Of a DNA stretch of 64,000 nt, positions 29,176-37,215 are shown piece by piece. Origin of the DNA: Deltaproteobacteria bacterium HGW-Deltaproteobacteria-18 (GTDB lineage Bacteria; Desulfobacterota; Desulfovibrionia; Desulfovibrionales; Desulfomicrobiaceae); the NCBI GenBank assembly GCA_002841885.1, contig PHBE01000004.1:186001-250000 (forward strand), written 5' to 3'. Numbering within the stretch: position 1 is the first letter of the stretch; each line of letters begins with the position of its first letter. The notes beneath the pieces are model-generated. The model was not told where the DNA came from, ran no database searches, and saw nothing but the letters and a program-made list of their open reading frames with translations. The position numbers were made by a program, and so were the translations under genes.

Positions 29176-29457
29176 TTACTGTTTCTTTTCCGCAGGAGCG
29201 GCTTCGGCCGGGACCTTCTCCAGCTCGATGCCTTCGTCCTTGAGCTTCTTCATGTACTTCTCGGGATTTTTCTTGAAGGTCTCGGGGCATCCCGCGCAGC
29301 AGAAGTACACCCTCTCGCCCTTGTAATCCACATAGAGTTCCTTGTTGATGGTCCCGCCCATGACGGGGCATTCGGTCTGGGGCGCGGCCCAGGCCTGGGA
29401 CAGGGACAGAAAGGCGAAGACGGTCACGGCCGCGCAGAGCAGAATGAGCTTTTTCAT
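29176..29457 (-). CDS. Periplasmic YHS-domain metal-binding protein
   Basis: The 93-residue protein has a signal peptide ending near AWA-APQ and a YHS/TRASH-type domain: CPVMGGTINKELYVDYKG near 30-47 and VYFCCAGCPETF near 51-62. The cysteines are typical metal ligands. The C-terminus is rich in K, E, A and P. It lies between the TolC-like and adaptor genes of the efflux operon (19 bp before the adaptor) and is likely a small periplasmic copper or silver carrier for the pump. Confidence 0.85.
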   Translation of the reverse strand: MKKLILLCAAVTVFAFLSLSQAWAAPQTECPVMGGTINKELYVDYKGERVYFCCAGCPETFKKNPEKYMKKLKDEGIELEKVPAEAAPAEKKQ

Positions 29458-29473
29458 GATGGTTCTCCTTGCC

Positions 29474-30841
29474 TCACTTGGAGGCTTCGGGTTTTGTCAG
29501 TGTAACCCGCAGGTCGCGGGCCTGTTCTTTCCCGGCCAGGGCCGGGGTCCTCGTAAATGTGCGGGGGATCTCCTCCCCGGCCAGGACATCGAGATCGGCC
29601 AGACGCACGGCCTGATCGGCCAGCACCCGGTGGTACTGCAGTTCAAGCTCGATGAGCGTCTTCTCGGCCGTCAGCAGGTCCAGCATGGAGGCCTTGCCCG
29701 CCTGGTACGCGTCCATGGAGGCATCCAGATTCTGCCGCGCCTTGGGCACGATGGTCTCACGCAGAAGCTCAAGGCGCCTGGACCCGTCGCGGATGCCGAA
29801 AAGCAGCCTGCTGGCTTGGGCCTCTAGGCCCGCGACCTTGTCCGCCCGCTCCAGACGCGTCGCCCGGGCGGAGTTCTTCGCCTGCCGAACCGCAGCCTGC
29901 CGGGCGTCCTGGTCGAAGGGCAGGTTGATGCCGAAGGTGATGGCCACGGGGTCCTTGCCTTCATTGACCACCCCGGCCATGCGCGGGGCGTCGGTGTAGA
30001 TGGACTCCACGCCAACGGTCAGGTCCGGAAAGAACTCCCGGCGCGCAAGATCCCCGGCCGCATCGGCGGCCTGGGCCTTGGCGTCGAGGGCGGCCAACGC
30101 CAGGTTCTGCGCCGTGACGGCTGAAGTGATCCGCCTGTCATCCCAGCCCGTAATCATGAACGGCACGTCTTCGGGCATGGGCAGGATCTCGCCGGCGGGC
30201 CTGCCGAGCAGAGTGCGTAGGCGCTCGGACAGGGGGAGCCGGTAATCCTCCAGGGAGGCGATGCGCTCCTCCGCCCTGGCCCGCTCCACCTGGACGCGGG
30301 TGAAGTCCGCGTAGGAGGCGCTGGACACGGCGTAGCGTACTTCCACCAACGACTCGAAATACTTCAGTATTTCCAACTCCTCCCGAGCGGATTCCAGCGC
30401 CTTGCCAAGATAGGCGTATTCGAAATAGGCGGCCTCGATATCCCGAAAAAGGGCCAGCTTGACACTCTGGGCCTGGGCCAAGAGGGCTGCTGCCTCATGT
30501 TCGGCCACGGAAGCCTTGAGGTCGCGTTTGCCGAACCAGGGCAGCATCTGGGACACGCCGTAACGCATGCGCTGCGGGCCTGTGCGCGATTCCGCAGGCA
30601 CGGTGAAGACGGCAAAGGACAATCTCGGGTCGGGCCAGGCTCTGGCCTGGGGGACCTTGTCCAGGGCGGCGTCAAAGCGGGCGAAGGCGGCCTGCAGTCC
30701 CGGGTTGGCGCGTGCGCCCTCCTCCAGATAGCCATTCAGGACGCTTTGCTCCGGCCAACTATCCGCGAACGCGGCCTTGCCCGCAAAAGCCAGAACCACG
30801 GCTAAACCCCAAACGGCCAAGCGGGTCAGGGACATCTTCAT
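29474..30841 (-). CDS. TolC-family outer-membrane channel, CusC-like
   Basis: Taken from the ATG at 30841, 6 bp after GGAGG, this is 455 residues; other ATGs at 30844 and 30835 are possible. A signal peptide ends near AFA-DSW. The rest is long helical coiled segments with the internal two-fold TolC repeat (LNGYLEEGARANPGLQAAF near 30-48 and a matching segment near 240). It forms the outer-membrane exit duct of the efflux system and is the first gene of the operon. No clear promoter was recognised upstream. Confidence 0.88.
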   Translation of the reverse strand: MKMSLTRLAVWGLAVVLAFAGKAAFADSWPEQSVLNGYLEEGARANPGLQAAFARFDAALDKVPQARAWPDPRLSFAVFTVPAESRTGPQRMRYGVSQMLPWFGKRDLKASVAEHEAAALLAQAQSVKLALFRDIEAAYFEYAYLGKALESAREELEILKYFESLVEVRYAVSSASYADFTRVQVERARAEERIASLEDYRLPLSERLRTLLGRPAGEILPMPEDVPFMITGWDDRRITSAVTAQNLALAALDAKAQAADAAGDLARREFFPDLTVGVESIYTDAPRMAGVVNEGKDPVAITFGINLPFDQDARQAAVRQAKNSARATRLERADKVAGLEAQASRLLFGIRDGSRRLELLRETIVPKARQNLDASMDAYQAGKASMLDLLTAEKTLIELELQYHRVLADQAVRLADLDVLAGEEIPRTFTRTPALAGKEQARDLRVTLTKPEASK

Positions 30842-31164
30842 CATCAACCTCCGGCAGAATAATCTCGACGGATGGAAAGCAACTGCCATGCTCAGATGCA
30901 AAGCTCCCATTATTCCGGCAAAATAGACCTGAAAATCAAAATCGGACCATTTTTATATGAATAATACGCGCAACGGATTGCACAAGGGCCATGCACAAAG
31001 TCTGCACGGTCGCGAATCCTGCACAATCAGCACAGGCCGGCACCAAAACAGGAAAAGAAACGGCGCCTCGGACTCCCGTCACGCTGCGATATCCTAGCAA
31101 CTTGCACGGACCATAGCCAGCGCAATTGCACCGCGAGCGACGGCTTCGGCCTGGAAATGAAAAA
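30842..31164. other. Intergenic region before the efflux operon
   Basis: About 320 bp with no convincing gene. It is AT-rich around 30900-30970, where the promoter of the efflux operon probably lies, but I cannot place -35/-10 boxes with confidence. Several TGCAC words (for example 30978, 30990, 31002, 31019) recur and are unexplained. Confidence 0.4.
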
Positions 31165-31187
31165 CCCGGAGGGAGAATCCCTCCGGG
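31165..31187 (-). terminator. Terminator after ketopantoate reductase gene
   Basis: A perfect 10-bp stem (CCCGGAGGGA with TCCCTCCGGG) closes on a 3-base loop and is followed on the minus strand by TTTTT. It lies about 20 bp past the stop codon. Confidence 0.9.
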
Positions 31188-31208
31188 CCGAAAAGGAAGA
31201 GGCGGGAC

Positions 31209-32144
31209 CTAGCGGGCGCTTTGCAGGCGCTGGTCGAAGAAGATGAGCTGCTGGTAAACGGTGCGCACGCAGGGCAGCACGACATCGCGGGTGGCGGCGG
31301 TGCGCAGGGGCTCGCCGTAGATGGCCTCGACCTCCAGGGGCCGTCCGTTCTCGGCGTCGAGCATCATGCTCGGTTTGTACGGGGCCATCTGGTCGGTGGA
31401 GGCGAGGATGTCGTCGATGAAGGACTCCGGAATTTCCCGGCCCGCGGAAAGGGCGCCTATCATGACCTCGGTCATGAGTTCGCGGGCCAGTTCCCGCGTG
31501 GCCGCGCAGCCCGCAATCTGGTCGGTGGTCGCGCCCAGCAGTGTGCACGGGCCGTTGAAGGCGATGTTCCAGAAGAGCTTGCGCCAGCGGGACAGGATGA
31601 GGTCTTCGCTCCGCTGCACCGGGAGCCCCGCGCTCTCGAAGACCGAGGCCACGAGCTCCAATTCGGGCGTGATGCCGGCGGGCATCTCGTCGGGACGGTA
31701 GTGGCCGAGTTCCACCTTGCCGTAGTCGAGATGGGCGATATGGCCCGGTCCGAGCTTGTTGCAGCACGCGAAGCACAGGCAGCCGACAACCGTGACGCCA
31801 AGGCCCAGGCGCTCGATGACCCGTTCGCCGTTCAGCCCGTTCTGCATGAGCACCACCGTGCCCCCCTCCTTGCAGACAGGTCGCAGCAGCTTCTCCAGCA
31901 GATGGTTGGTGGTCGTCTTGGTGGCCACGAGCACCAGCTCGCAGCGCGGCATGTCCTCGGGGTGCCCGTAGGCGCGGACCCGGGGAAAGAACATGTCCCC
32001 GTCCACGGAATCGACGCGCAGCCCGTACTCGCGGACGTGATCGAAATCGGAATGGAAGAGAAAGTGAACCTCGTGCCCGGCCTGCAGCAGCCGGGCTCCG
32101 TAGAAGGCGCCGATGGCGCCGGAACCGATGATGGCAATCTTCAT
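31209..32144 (-). CDS. 2-dehydropantoate 2-reductase family protein
   Basis: The 311-residue protein begins MKIAIIGSGAIGAFYGARL, the NADP-binding Rossmann motif (GSGAIG) of the ketopantoate reductase family. The family's conserved lysine lies in LVATKTTTN near 75-83, and a C-terminal helical domain with WRKLFWNIAFN near 185-195 follows. It probably reduces 2-dehydropantoate for pantothenate and coenzyme A synthesis, but paralogues of other function are common. A GTG at 32150 is an alternative start; AAGGA lies upstream of both. It appears to be a single-gene unit. Confidence 0.85.
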   Translation of the reverse strand: MKIAIIGSGAIGAFYGARLLQAGHEVHFLFHSDFDHVREYGLRVDSVDGDMFFPRVRAYGHPEDMPRCELVLVATKTTTNHLLEKLLRPVCKEGGTVVLMQNGLNGERVIERLGLGVTVVGCLCFACCNKLGPGHIAHLDYGKVELGHYRPDEMPAGITPELELVASVFESAGLPVQRSEDLILSRWRKLFWNIAFNGPCTLLGATTDQIAGCAATRELARELMTEVMIGALSAGREIPESFIDDILASTDQMAPYKPSMMLDAENGRPLEVEAIYGEPLRTAATRDVVLPCVRTVYQQLIFFDQRLQSAR

Positions 32145-32550
32145 TTTCACTGCATCCTTGTCTGCAATTCTTATGGAAATCGGGGAGATTTAATGGAACG
32201 CGCCCGCCCATGCCGGCGTCAGGCCATGCACTGCGGACCGCCCGCACCCTTTCGGGAGGGCATTACGTCGCGCACGGGGGGCCTGCGTGTCAAGGCGGGC
32301 CCCGGCCCGCCGCGGACTATCTGGTGGTCCCAGACGGTTCCGCGCTGCCGGGGCGAAAACAGGGAGCTCACATAGCCATCGGCACCTTCGACTACGCGCA
32401 TCTGGTTGAACTGTGGACGAGCTGCAACCTGCTCCTGCTGCACCTCGTCCGGGTCGTGAACCCCGCCGCAAAAAAAAACACGTCCGGGGCCTCGGCCTTC
32501 TTTACAGCCTCTCTCCACAGGCCTAGGGTGCGCGCGAACGGAGGTGCGCG
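32145..32550. other. Intergenic region between divergent genes
   Basis: This GC-rich gap of about 400 bp contains a 60-codon frame at 32193-32375 with GGGGAG before its ATG, but its composition (arginine, proline, glycine) does not look like a real protein. No promoter was recognised. A run of nine A at about 32470 is unusual for this genome. Confidence 0.4.
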
Positions 32551-33465
32551 GTGAATGTTCTTCAGACTATCCTGCCGATTTTCATACTTATTCTGACAGG
32601 TTTCGTGCTCCGCAGGGCGGAATTTCCGAGCGCGGCCTTCTGGCCCCAGGCCGAGCGCCTGACCTACTACGTGCTCTTCCCGGCCCTGCTCGTGAACAAG
32701 TTGACCTCCATGCACATCGGCGAGCAGCCGGTGCAGTTCATGGCCGCGACCCTGCTGGTCTCCATCACCCTCATCGCGCTCGTCCTCATGGCCGCACGGC
32801 CCCTGGTGCAGAAGAACGGCCCGGCCTTCACCTCCATCTTCCAGGGGGCCATCCGGCCCAACACCTACATTTGCCTGTCGGCCGCGGGCGGGCTTTTCGG
32901 CGACGAAGGCCTGTCCCTCTCGGCCGTGGCGCTCATGACCATCATCCCCCTGGTCAACGTGCTCTGCGTGCTGGTCCTGACCAGGCACGGCCGCGACACG
33001 AACGTGCGCGGCTTGCGCGAGACCCTGGTGCAGCTGGGCCGCAACCCGCTCATCCTGTCCTGCGCCGGCGGCTTCGCCCTGTACGGCGCAGGCGTGACCC
33101 TGCCACCGATGCTGCAGGAAGGCATGCACCTCATGGGCAGCGCCTCCCTGCCCCTGGGCCTGCTGGCCGTGGGCGCGGGGCTGTCCTTTTCCGCCGCCCT
33201 GGCCGGGTGGAAGGACATCGTGGTAAGCTCGGCCATGAAACTTCTGGCCCTGCCCTTCCTGGCCTTCGCCATCGGCCGGGCCTTCGGGCTTTCGGGCGCC
33301 CCTTTGGGCGTCTGCCTGGTCTTCACGTCCGTCCCGGTCTCGGTCTCCTCCTACATCCTGGCCCGGGTCCTCGGCGGCGACCACGACCGCATGGCCGCCA
33401 TCATCACCGTCCAGACCCTCATCGCCCTGCTGACGCTGCCCCTGGTGCTGGGCCTGCTGCTCTGA
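32551..33465 (+). CDS. AEC-family transporter
   Basis: The 304-residue protein starts with GTG, 6 bp after GGAGG. It has about ten hydrophobic segments in two halves with the AEC (auxin efflux carrier) pattern: VLQTILPIFILILTGFVLRR at the start and LPLGLLAVGAGLSF near 205-218. The family exports organic anions such as malate or malonate. No transport partner lies next to it; the next gene is convergent. Confidence 0.87.
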   Translation: MNVLQTILPIFILILTGFVLRRAEFPSAAFWPQAERLTYYVLFPALLVNKLTSMHIGEQPVQFMAATLLVSITLIALVLMAARPLVQKNGPAFTSIFQGAIRPNTYICLSAAGGLFGDEGLSLSAVALMTIIPLVNVLCVLVLTRHGRDTNVRGLRETLVQLGRNPLILSCAGGFALYGAGVTLPPMLQEGMHLMGSASLPLGLLAVGAGLSFSAALAGWKDIVVSSAMKLLALPFLAFAIGRAFGLSGAPLGVCLVFTSVPVSVSSYILARVLGGDHDRMAAIITVQTLIALLTLPLVLGLLL

Positions 33466-33489
33466 CTCAGGCGGCGGCACACAGTGCGC

Positions 33490-33948
33490 CTACGCCTTCG
33501 GCGACAGCCTTTTTTTCATGCACACACTGTGCTCAAGGCCGACGTAGGGACCGTAGTTCTCCGTCACCTCATAACCCATGCCGCGGTAGAGGCCGATGGC
33601 CTCGGGCTGCCCCTTGCCAGTCTCGAGAACGGCGCGGGTGAAACCCAATTCAGCGGCCCACTCTTCCAGGGCCTGGACGGCAGCCCGTCCATGCCCCTTG
33701 CGGCGTTGCCCCTCAGCCACGAACATCCGCTTCATCTCGACCGTCTCCACGTCCATGACCTTGAAACAGCCGCAGGCGGCCGGCTCTCCATCGACATACC
33801 CGATGACGGCCGTATCGATGGGCGCGATGCGATTGTGCTTGTCGTATTCTGCCTGTGCGGCGCCATACCGCGCGCGCAATTCCGCATCGAGGGCGGCGGT
33901 GAGGCGCCTGAAATCCTCATGCGTGTTTTTGGTTCGCACGATGACCAT
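33490..33948 (-). CDS. GNAT N-acetyltransferase
   Basis: The 152-residue protein has the GNAT acetyl-CoA site RRKGHGRAAVQALEEWA near 82-98 (R/Q-x-x-G-x-G/A), preceded by EMKRMFVAEG, and ends with YRGMGYEVTENYG. It starts 3 bp after the stop of iorB with GAGG inside the end of that gene, so it is translationally coupled to it. Substrate unknown. Its coupling to an arylpyruvate oxidoreductase suggests an acyl-CoA or amino-acid substrate, which is inference. Confidence 0.85.
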   Translation of the reverse strand: MVIVRTKNTHEDFRRLTAALDAELRARYGAAQAEYDKHNRIAPIDTAVIGYVDGEPAACGCFKVMDVETVEMKRMFVAEGQRRKGHGRAAVQALEEWAAELGFTRAVLETGKGQPEAIGLYRGMGYEVTENYGPYVGLEHSVCMKKRLSPKA

Positions 33949-33951
33949 GAC

Positions 33952-34521
33952 TCAGGCCTCGCGGAACAGCTGCAGGTTCGCCTCCAGCACAGCGCCCTTG
34001 AGCAGGTCGTTCATGGCCTGCTCGTAATGCCCGGCGGTTACTCCGGGTATGAGCCCTTCCCTGCTGACGACCGAAAGCACGGCGATGTTCTGCATGCGCG
34101 GGTCGGCGATGTCCGGACGGATGACCGCATGGACCGTGACGCCGCGCGAAGAGGCGGCCCGGGCGACGTCCTCGCCTGAGATTTCCGGAACCGTGCCGAG
34201 GCGCACGGGCAGGGGCTGGAGCACGGTATCGTAATAGACGAGAGTGGCGCCCTCCTTCAGGGCGGCCTGCATGGCGCGCAGGCCCTCGTGGCGTTCGAGG
34301 CCCACGGCCAGGTCCGCCTCGCCCGCGGGGATCATGGGACTGTGGGCGGAATCACCGAGCCGAATCTGGGACACGACGATGCCGCCGCGCTGGGCCAGTC
34401 CGTGGGTGTCGACGGCCTTGGCGGCATGACCGGCGTGGTCGGCCGCGCGCAGGATGATCTCGCTCAGCAGGCCGATGCCCTGCCCGCCGACGCCGCAAAG
34501 GTATATGTTGAAGACGTCCAT
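33952..34521 (-). CDS. iorB: Indolepyruvate ferredoxin oxidoreductase, beta subunit
   Basis: The 189-residue protein has the gamma-type domain of 2-oxoacid:ferredoxin oxidoreductases: YLCGVGGQGIGLLSEIIL near 7-24 and GLAQRGGIVVSQIRLG near 41-56. It pairs with IorA to convert indolepyruvate and other arylpyruvates to aryl-acetyl-CoA, CO2 and reduced ferredoxin. GGAGCATCAC precedes the ATG. It lies 10 bp after iorA. Anaerobes use the enzyme in aromatic amino-acid fermentation, or in reverse in synthesis. Confidence 0.93.
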   Translation of the reverse strand: MDVFNIYLCGVGGQGIGLLSEIILRAADHAGHAAKAVDTHGLAQRGGIVVSQIRLGDSAHSPMIPAGEADLAVGLERHEGLRAMQAALKEGATLVYYDTVLQPLPVRLGTVPEISGEDVARAASSRGVTVHAVIRPDIADPRMQNIAVLSVVSREGLIPGVTAGHYEQAMNDLLKGAVLEANLQLFREA

Positions 34522-34531
34522 GTGATGCTCC

Positions 34532-36394
34532 TTAACGGGTGATGGCCTTGCTGGGACAGGTCTGCATGCAGGAGCCGTCGCCGATGCACAGCTCCGGGTT
34601 CACGGTCACGCTTCCGTCGGCGGCCCGGATGAAGCTCGGGCAGGCGAAGTCCTGCACGCAGACGTGGGCGCGGGTGCAGACACTCTGGTCGATGGTCACG
34701 TGCCGGTCCACGTAGCCGCTCTTGCGGCGCTGGTTGCGGGTGAAGAGCAGCATGCAGGGATGCCGGGCGATGACCACGCTGAAACCCTCAACGGCCATGG
34801 CCTGGCGCATGAGGTCCGTCAGCTCGGCCTGCTTGTAGGTGTCGGTCTCGAAGATGTGCTTCACCCCCAGCCCCTCCAGCACCTGACGCACCGGGATGGC
34901 GTCCGTCACCTCGTTGAAGTTGCGCCCCGAGGCCGCGTGGTCCTGATGGCCGGTCATGGCCGTGGTGCCGTTCTCCATGAGCACCAGGGTCAGGTTGTGC
35001 CGGTTGAAGAGTGCGTTGACGATGCCCGGCAAACCGGCGTGGAAGAAGGTCGAGTCGCCCAGGAAGGCCACGACCCTGCGCGTGTCGTTGAACAGGGTCA
35101 GTCCCGCGCCCATGCTCGTGGAGGCGCCCATGCACAGCAGAATCTCCCCCATGCGGTACGGCTCCATGAAGCCCAGGGTGTGGCAGCCGATGTCGGCCAC
35201 GGTGATGGCGCCCTCGGGCAGGGCCTTCCTGATGGCGTAGAAGGCGCTGCGGTGGCCGCACCCCGGGCACATCTGGGCCGGCCGCGCGGGCACGGGGACA
35301 AGGGGTGCGGCAACGGCCTTCCGCGGCGGGATCATGTCCGGCCAGTCGCGGTGCAGGATGTCACGGACCTTGTCCGCCGTGTACTCGCCGATCCAATCCC
35401 CGTCGTCCTGCTTGCCGATGATCTTCGTCGAAAGCCCCAGGTCGTAGGCCAGGGCCTTGATGTCCTTCTCCAGGGTGTCGTCCAGCTCCTCCAGAACCTT
35501 CACTTCCCCGTGGGAGGCCAGGAACTCCTCCACCGCCTTTCGGGGCATGGGGTACGGCATGGCCAGCTTGAGCACGTCGGGCCGGTCGGTGAGCCCTTCC
35601 AGGACGTCGGCCACGGACAGGGCGACCATGCCCGAAAGGATGATACCGCGCGAACTGCCCTGCCCCGTGACCGTGTGCAGGCCGCGCCCGTCCACCCAGG
35701 AGTCCGCCTTGCGCAGGTTCTCCAGGGCCGTGCGCTTCTTGGGGAACACGGCAACGGTCAGCGGGATGTAGGGGCCGTTTGCGGTGTCGAAGCGCGGTTC
35801 GTTCTTCGGCTCCACCGGCGTCCAGCCCGCGAAGGACACTTTCGCCTTGGCGTGGCAGACGTGGGTGGTCAGCCTCAGGATGACGGGCCGGCACAGTTCC
35901 CGGGCCAGAGACGCCGCCTCCTTGTAGTAGGCGTAGACCTCGGCCGGGTCGGCGGGCTCCAGGACCGGGGTGTAGCTCATGGCCGCGTAGTGCCGGTTGT
36001 CCTGCTCGTTCTGGGAGGAGTTGGCGCCGGGGTCGTCGCCAAGCACGATGACCATGCCGCCGATGAGGTTCAGAAGCGAAAGCTGCACAAAAGCGTCGGC
36101 GGCGACGTTGAGCCCCACGCTCTTGAAGAAGACCGTGGACAGGTAGCCGTTCAGGGATGCGCCGAGCGCGACCTCCGTGGCCACCTTCTCGTTGGTTGAA
36201 AATTCGAAATAGAAGGGCCGCTTTTCGGGCGGGATGGACTGGATGGCCGCGGCGATCTCCGGCGTCGGAGAGCCGGGATAGGACGTGACCACACGCGTCC
36301 CGGCCTCGACCATGGCCCGCACCAGGGCCGTGTTGCCCATGACGATCTCCGAAAACGGCGCCCGGGTGGTGAGCATTTCTCCCATGTACTTCAT
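34532..36394 (-). CDS. iorA: Indolepyruvate ferredoxin oxidoreductase, alpha subunit
   Basis: Taken from the ATG at 36394 with GAGGACC upstream, this is 620 residues. It has the pyrimidine domain (TSYPGSPTPEIAAAI near 33-47), the thiamine-diphosphate domain (CPGCGHRSAFYAIRKALPEG near 378-397 and GDSTFFHAGLPG near 446) and a C-terminal ferredoxin segment. The latter includes CIGDGSCMQTCPS and a less regular first group starting CTRAHVC. It works with IorB to oxidise arylpyruvates with ferredoxin. A longer start at 36418 lacks a good site. Confidence 0.94.
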   Translation of the reverse strand: MKYMGEMLTTRAPFSEIVMGNTALVRAMVEAGTRVVTSYPGSPTPEIAAAIQSIPPEKRPFYFEFSTNEKVATEVALGASLNGYLSTVFFKSVGLNVAADAFVQLSLLNLIGGMVIVLGDDPGANSSQNEQDNRHYAAMSYTPVLEPADPAEVYAYYKEAASLARELCRPVILRLTTHVCHAKAKVSFAGWTPVEPKNEPRFDTANGPYIPLTVAVFPKKRTALENLRKADSWVDGRGLHTVTGQGSSRGIILSGMVALSVADVLEGLTDRPDVLKLAMPYPMPRKAVEEFLASHGEVKVLEELDDTLEKDIKALAYDLGLSTKIIGKQDDGDWIGEYTADKVRDILHRDWPDMIPPRKAVAAPLVPVPARPAQMCPGCGHRSAFYAIRKALPEGAITVADIGCHTLGFMEPYRMGEILLCMGASTSMGAGLTLFNDTRRVVAFLGDSTFFHAGLPGIVNALFNRHNLTLVLMENGTTAMTGHQDHAASGRNFNEVTDAIPVRQVLEGLGVKHIFETDTYKQAELTDLMRQAMAVEGFSVVIARHPCMLLFTRNQRRKSGYVDRHVTIDQSVCTRAHVCVQDFACPSFIRAADGSVTVNPELCIGDGSCMQTCPSKAITR

Positions 36395-36502
36395 GTGGGT
36401 CCTCGCTGTAGGGAGCATTCATGTCCCGTGAAAATGGGTTCTCGATTCACAATTGCCTACCCCACGCCCGGGCCGGAGGCAACGTCCCACGCGGAGGAAA
36501 CC

Positions 36503-36865
36503 ATGTCTGATCTGAGCTTCACGAAAATCGAACAGAGCATCAAGGACCGCAAGCGCCTGCACCTGACCTTCCTCAAAAACGTCAAGACCTACGCCCCGTT
36601 TTTGGAACTGGAAAAACAGGCTTTCTGCGACGGCGCCCTGAGCCGCAAGGCCAAGGAACTCATGGCCCTGTCCATCTCCATCGTCACCAAATGCGAACCC
36701 TGCATGGAATGGCACCTGGACCAGGCCATGCAGGCCGGCGCCACGGACGAGGAGATCTACGAGACCATCGACGTGGCCATCGAGATGGGCGGTGGCCAGG
36801 CCGGGGCGTACGCGCGGTTCGTGCTGAAGGCCATGGAGTATTTCAAGGGGAATCGAAACGAATGA
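36503..36865 (+). CDS. Carboxymuconolactone decarboxylase/AhpD-like protein
   Basis: The 120-residue protein starts at an ATG with GGAGG six bases upstream. It is all-helical and has the AhpD-like motif KCEPCMEWHLDQAMQAGA near 64-81 (CxxCxxxH), the redox-active site of alkylhydroperoxidase-type members. A second motif EIYETIDVAIEMGGG follows. It could act in peroxide or thiol chemistry. It is divergent from iorA. Confidence 0.85.
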   Translation: MSDLSFTKIEQSIKDRKRLHLTFLKNVKTYAPFLELEKQAFCDGALSRKAKELMALSISIVTKCEPCMEWHLDQAMQAGATDEEIYETIDVAIEMGGGQAGAYARFVLKAMEYFKGNRNE

Positions 36866-37162
36866 GGGGGGGGGCTGAGCGACGGCATGTCGAGGGCAGG
36901 AATTCGCGCCAGAGAGGACGTTGACAACGCCTTCGTTGCGCCATGACAACCAAAAACAATATTGAAAATTCAATTAACTGGATTTATTGATTTAATACCC
37001 TGTGCTACACGGGAAAACTTACAATTGGACGGACACATATTTTCAATCAGCCGAACGCCCATCGCTCACTGCGGATTTACTCAACAGATTGAGTAAAAAC
37101 TCTCAATTCAGAATATTTCCTTATTTCTTAGCCAGTTACGATATGCGCTATCCATAAAAAAA
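36866..37162. other. AT-rich intergenic region with palindrome
   Basis: This gap of about 300 bp is clearly richer in A+T than its surroundings. No gene was found. It contains a 22-bp inverted repeat at 37076-37097 and the T-tract side of the nspC terminator at its end. It may carry foreign or regulatory DNA. Confidence 0.5.
37076..37097. repeat. Perfect inverted repeat in AT-rich gap
   Basis: TTTACTCAA and TTGAGTAAA (9-bp arms) flank CAGA. No T-tract follows on either strand, so a terminator is unlikely. It may be an operator or a small RNA hairpin. Confidence 0.6.
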
Positions 37163-37189
37163 CGGGAGCCCGGATGGTCCGGACTCCCG
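37163..37189 (-). terminator. Terminator of the polyamine operon
   Basis: CGGGAG and CTCCCG plus inner CCGG/CCGG arms form a stem, followed on the minus strand by seven T (37156-37162). It lies 27 bp after the nspC stop codon. Confidence 0.9.
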
Positions 37190-37215
37190 CGTTTCTGTAT
37201 GGTTCCCGAAGGGTG

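Noticed and set aside
27016-29505. Open frame of about 830 codons on the plus strand opposite the CusB-like gene
   Set aside because: It mirrors the real gene codon for codon in a GC-rich region, has no ribosome site and shows no domain. The minus-strand protein has clear motifs.
32193-32375. Sixty-codon frame with GGGGAG before its ATG
   Set aside because: Composition is arginine/proline/glycine-rich and unlike neighbouring proteins; no family signal. The ribosome-like site may be chance.
34664-36199. Open frame of about 511 codons opposite iorA
   Set aside because: Antisense shadow of a well-conserved gene.
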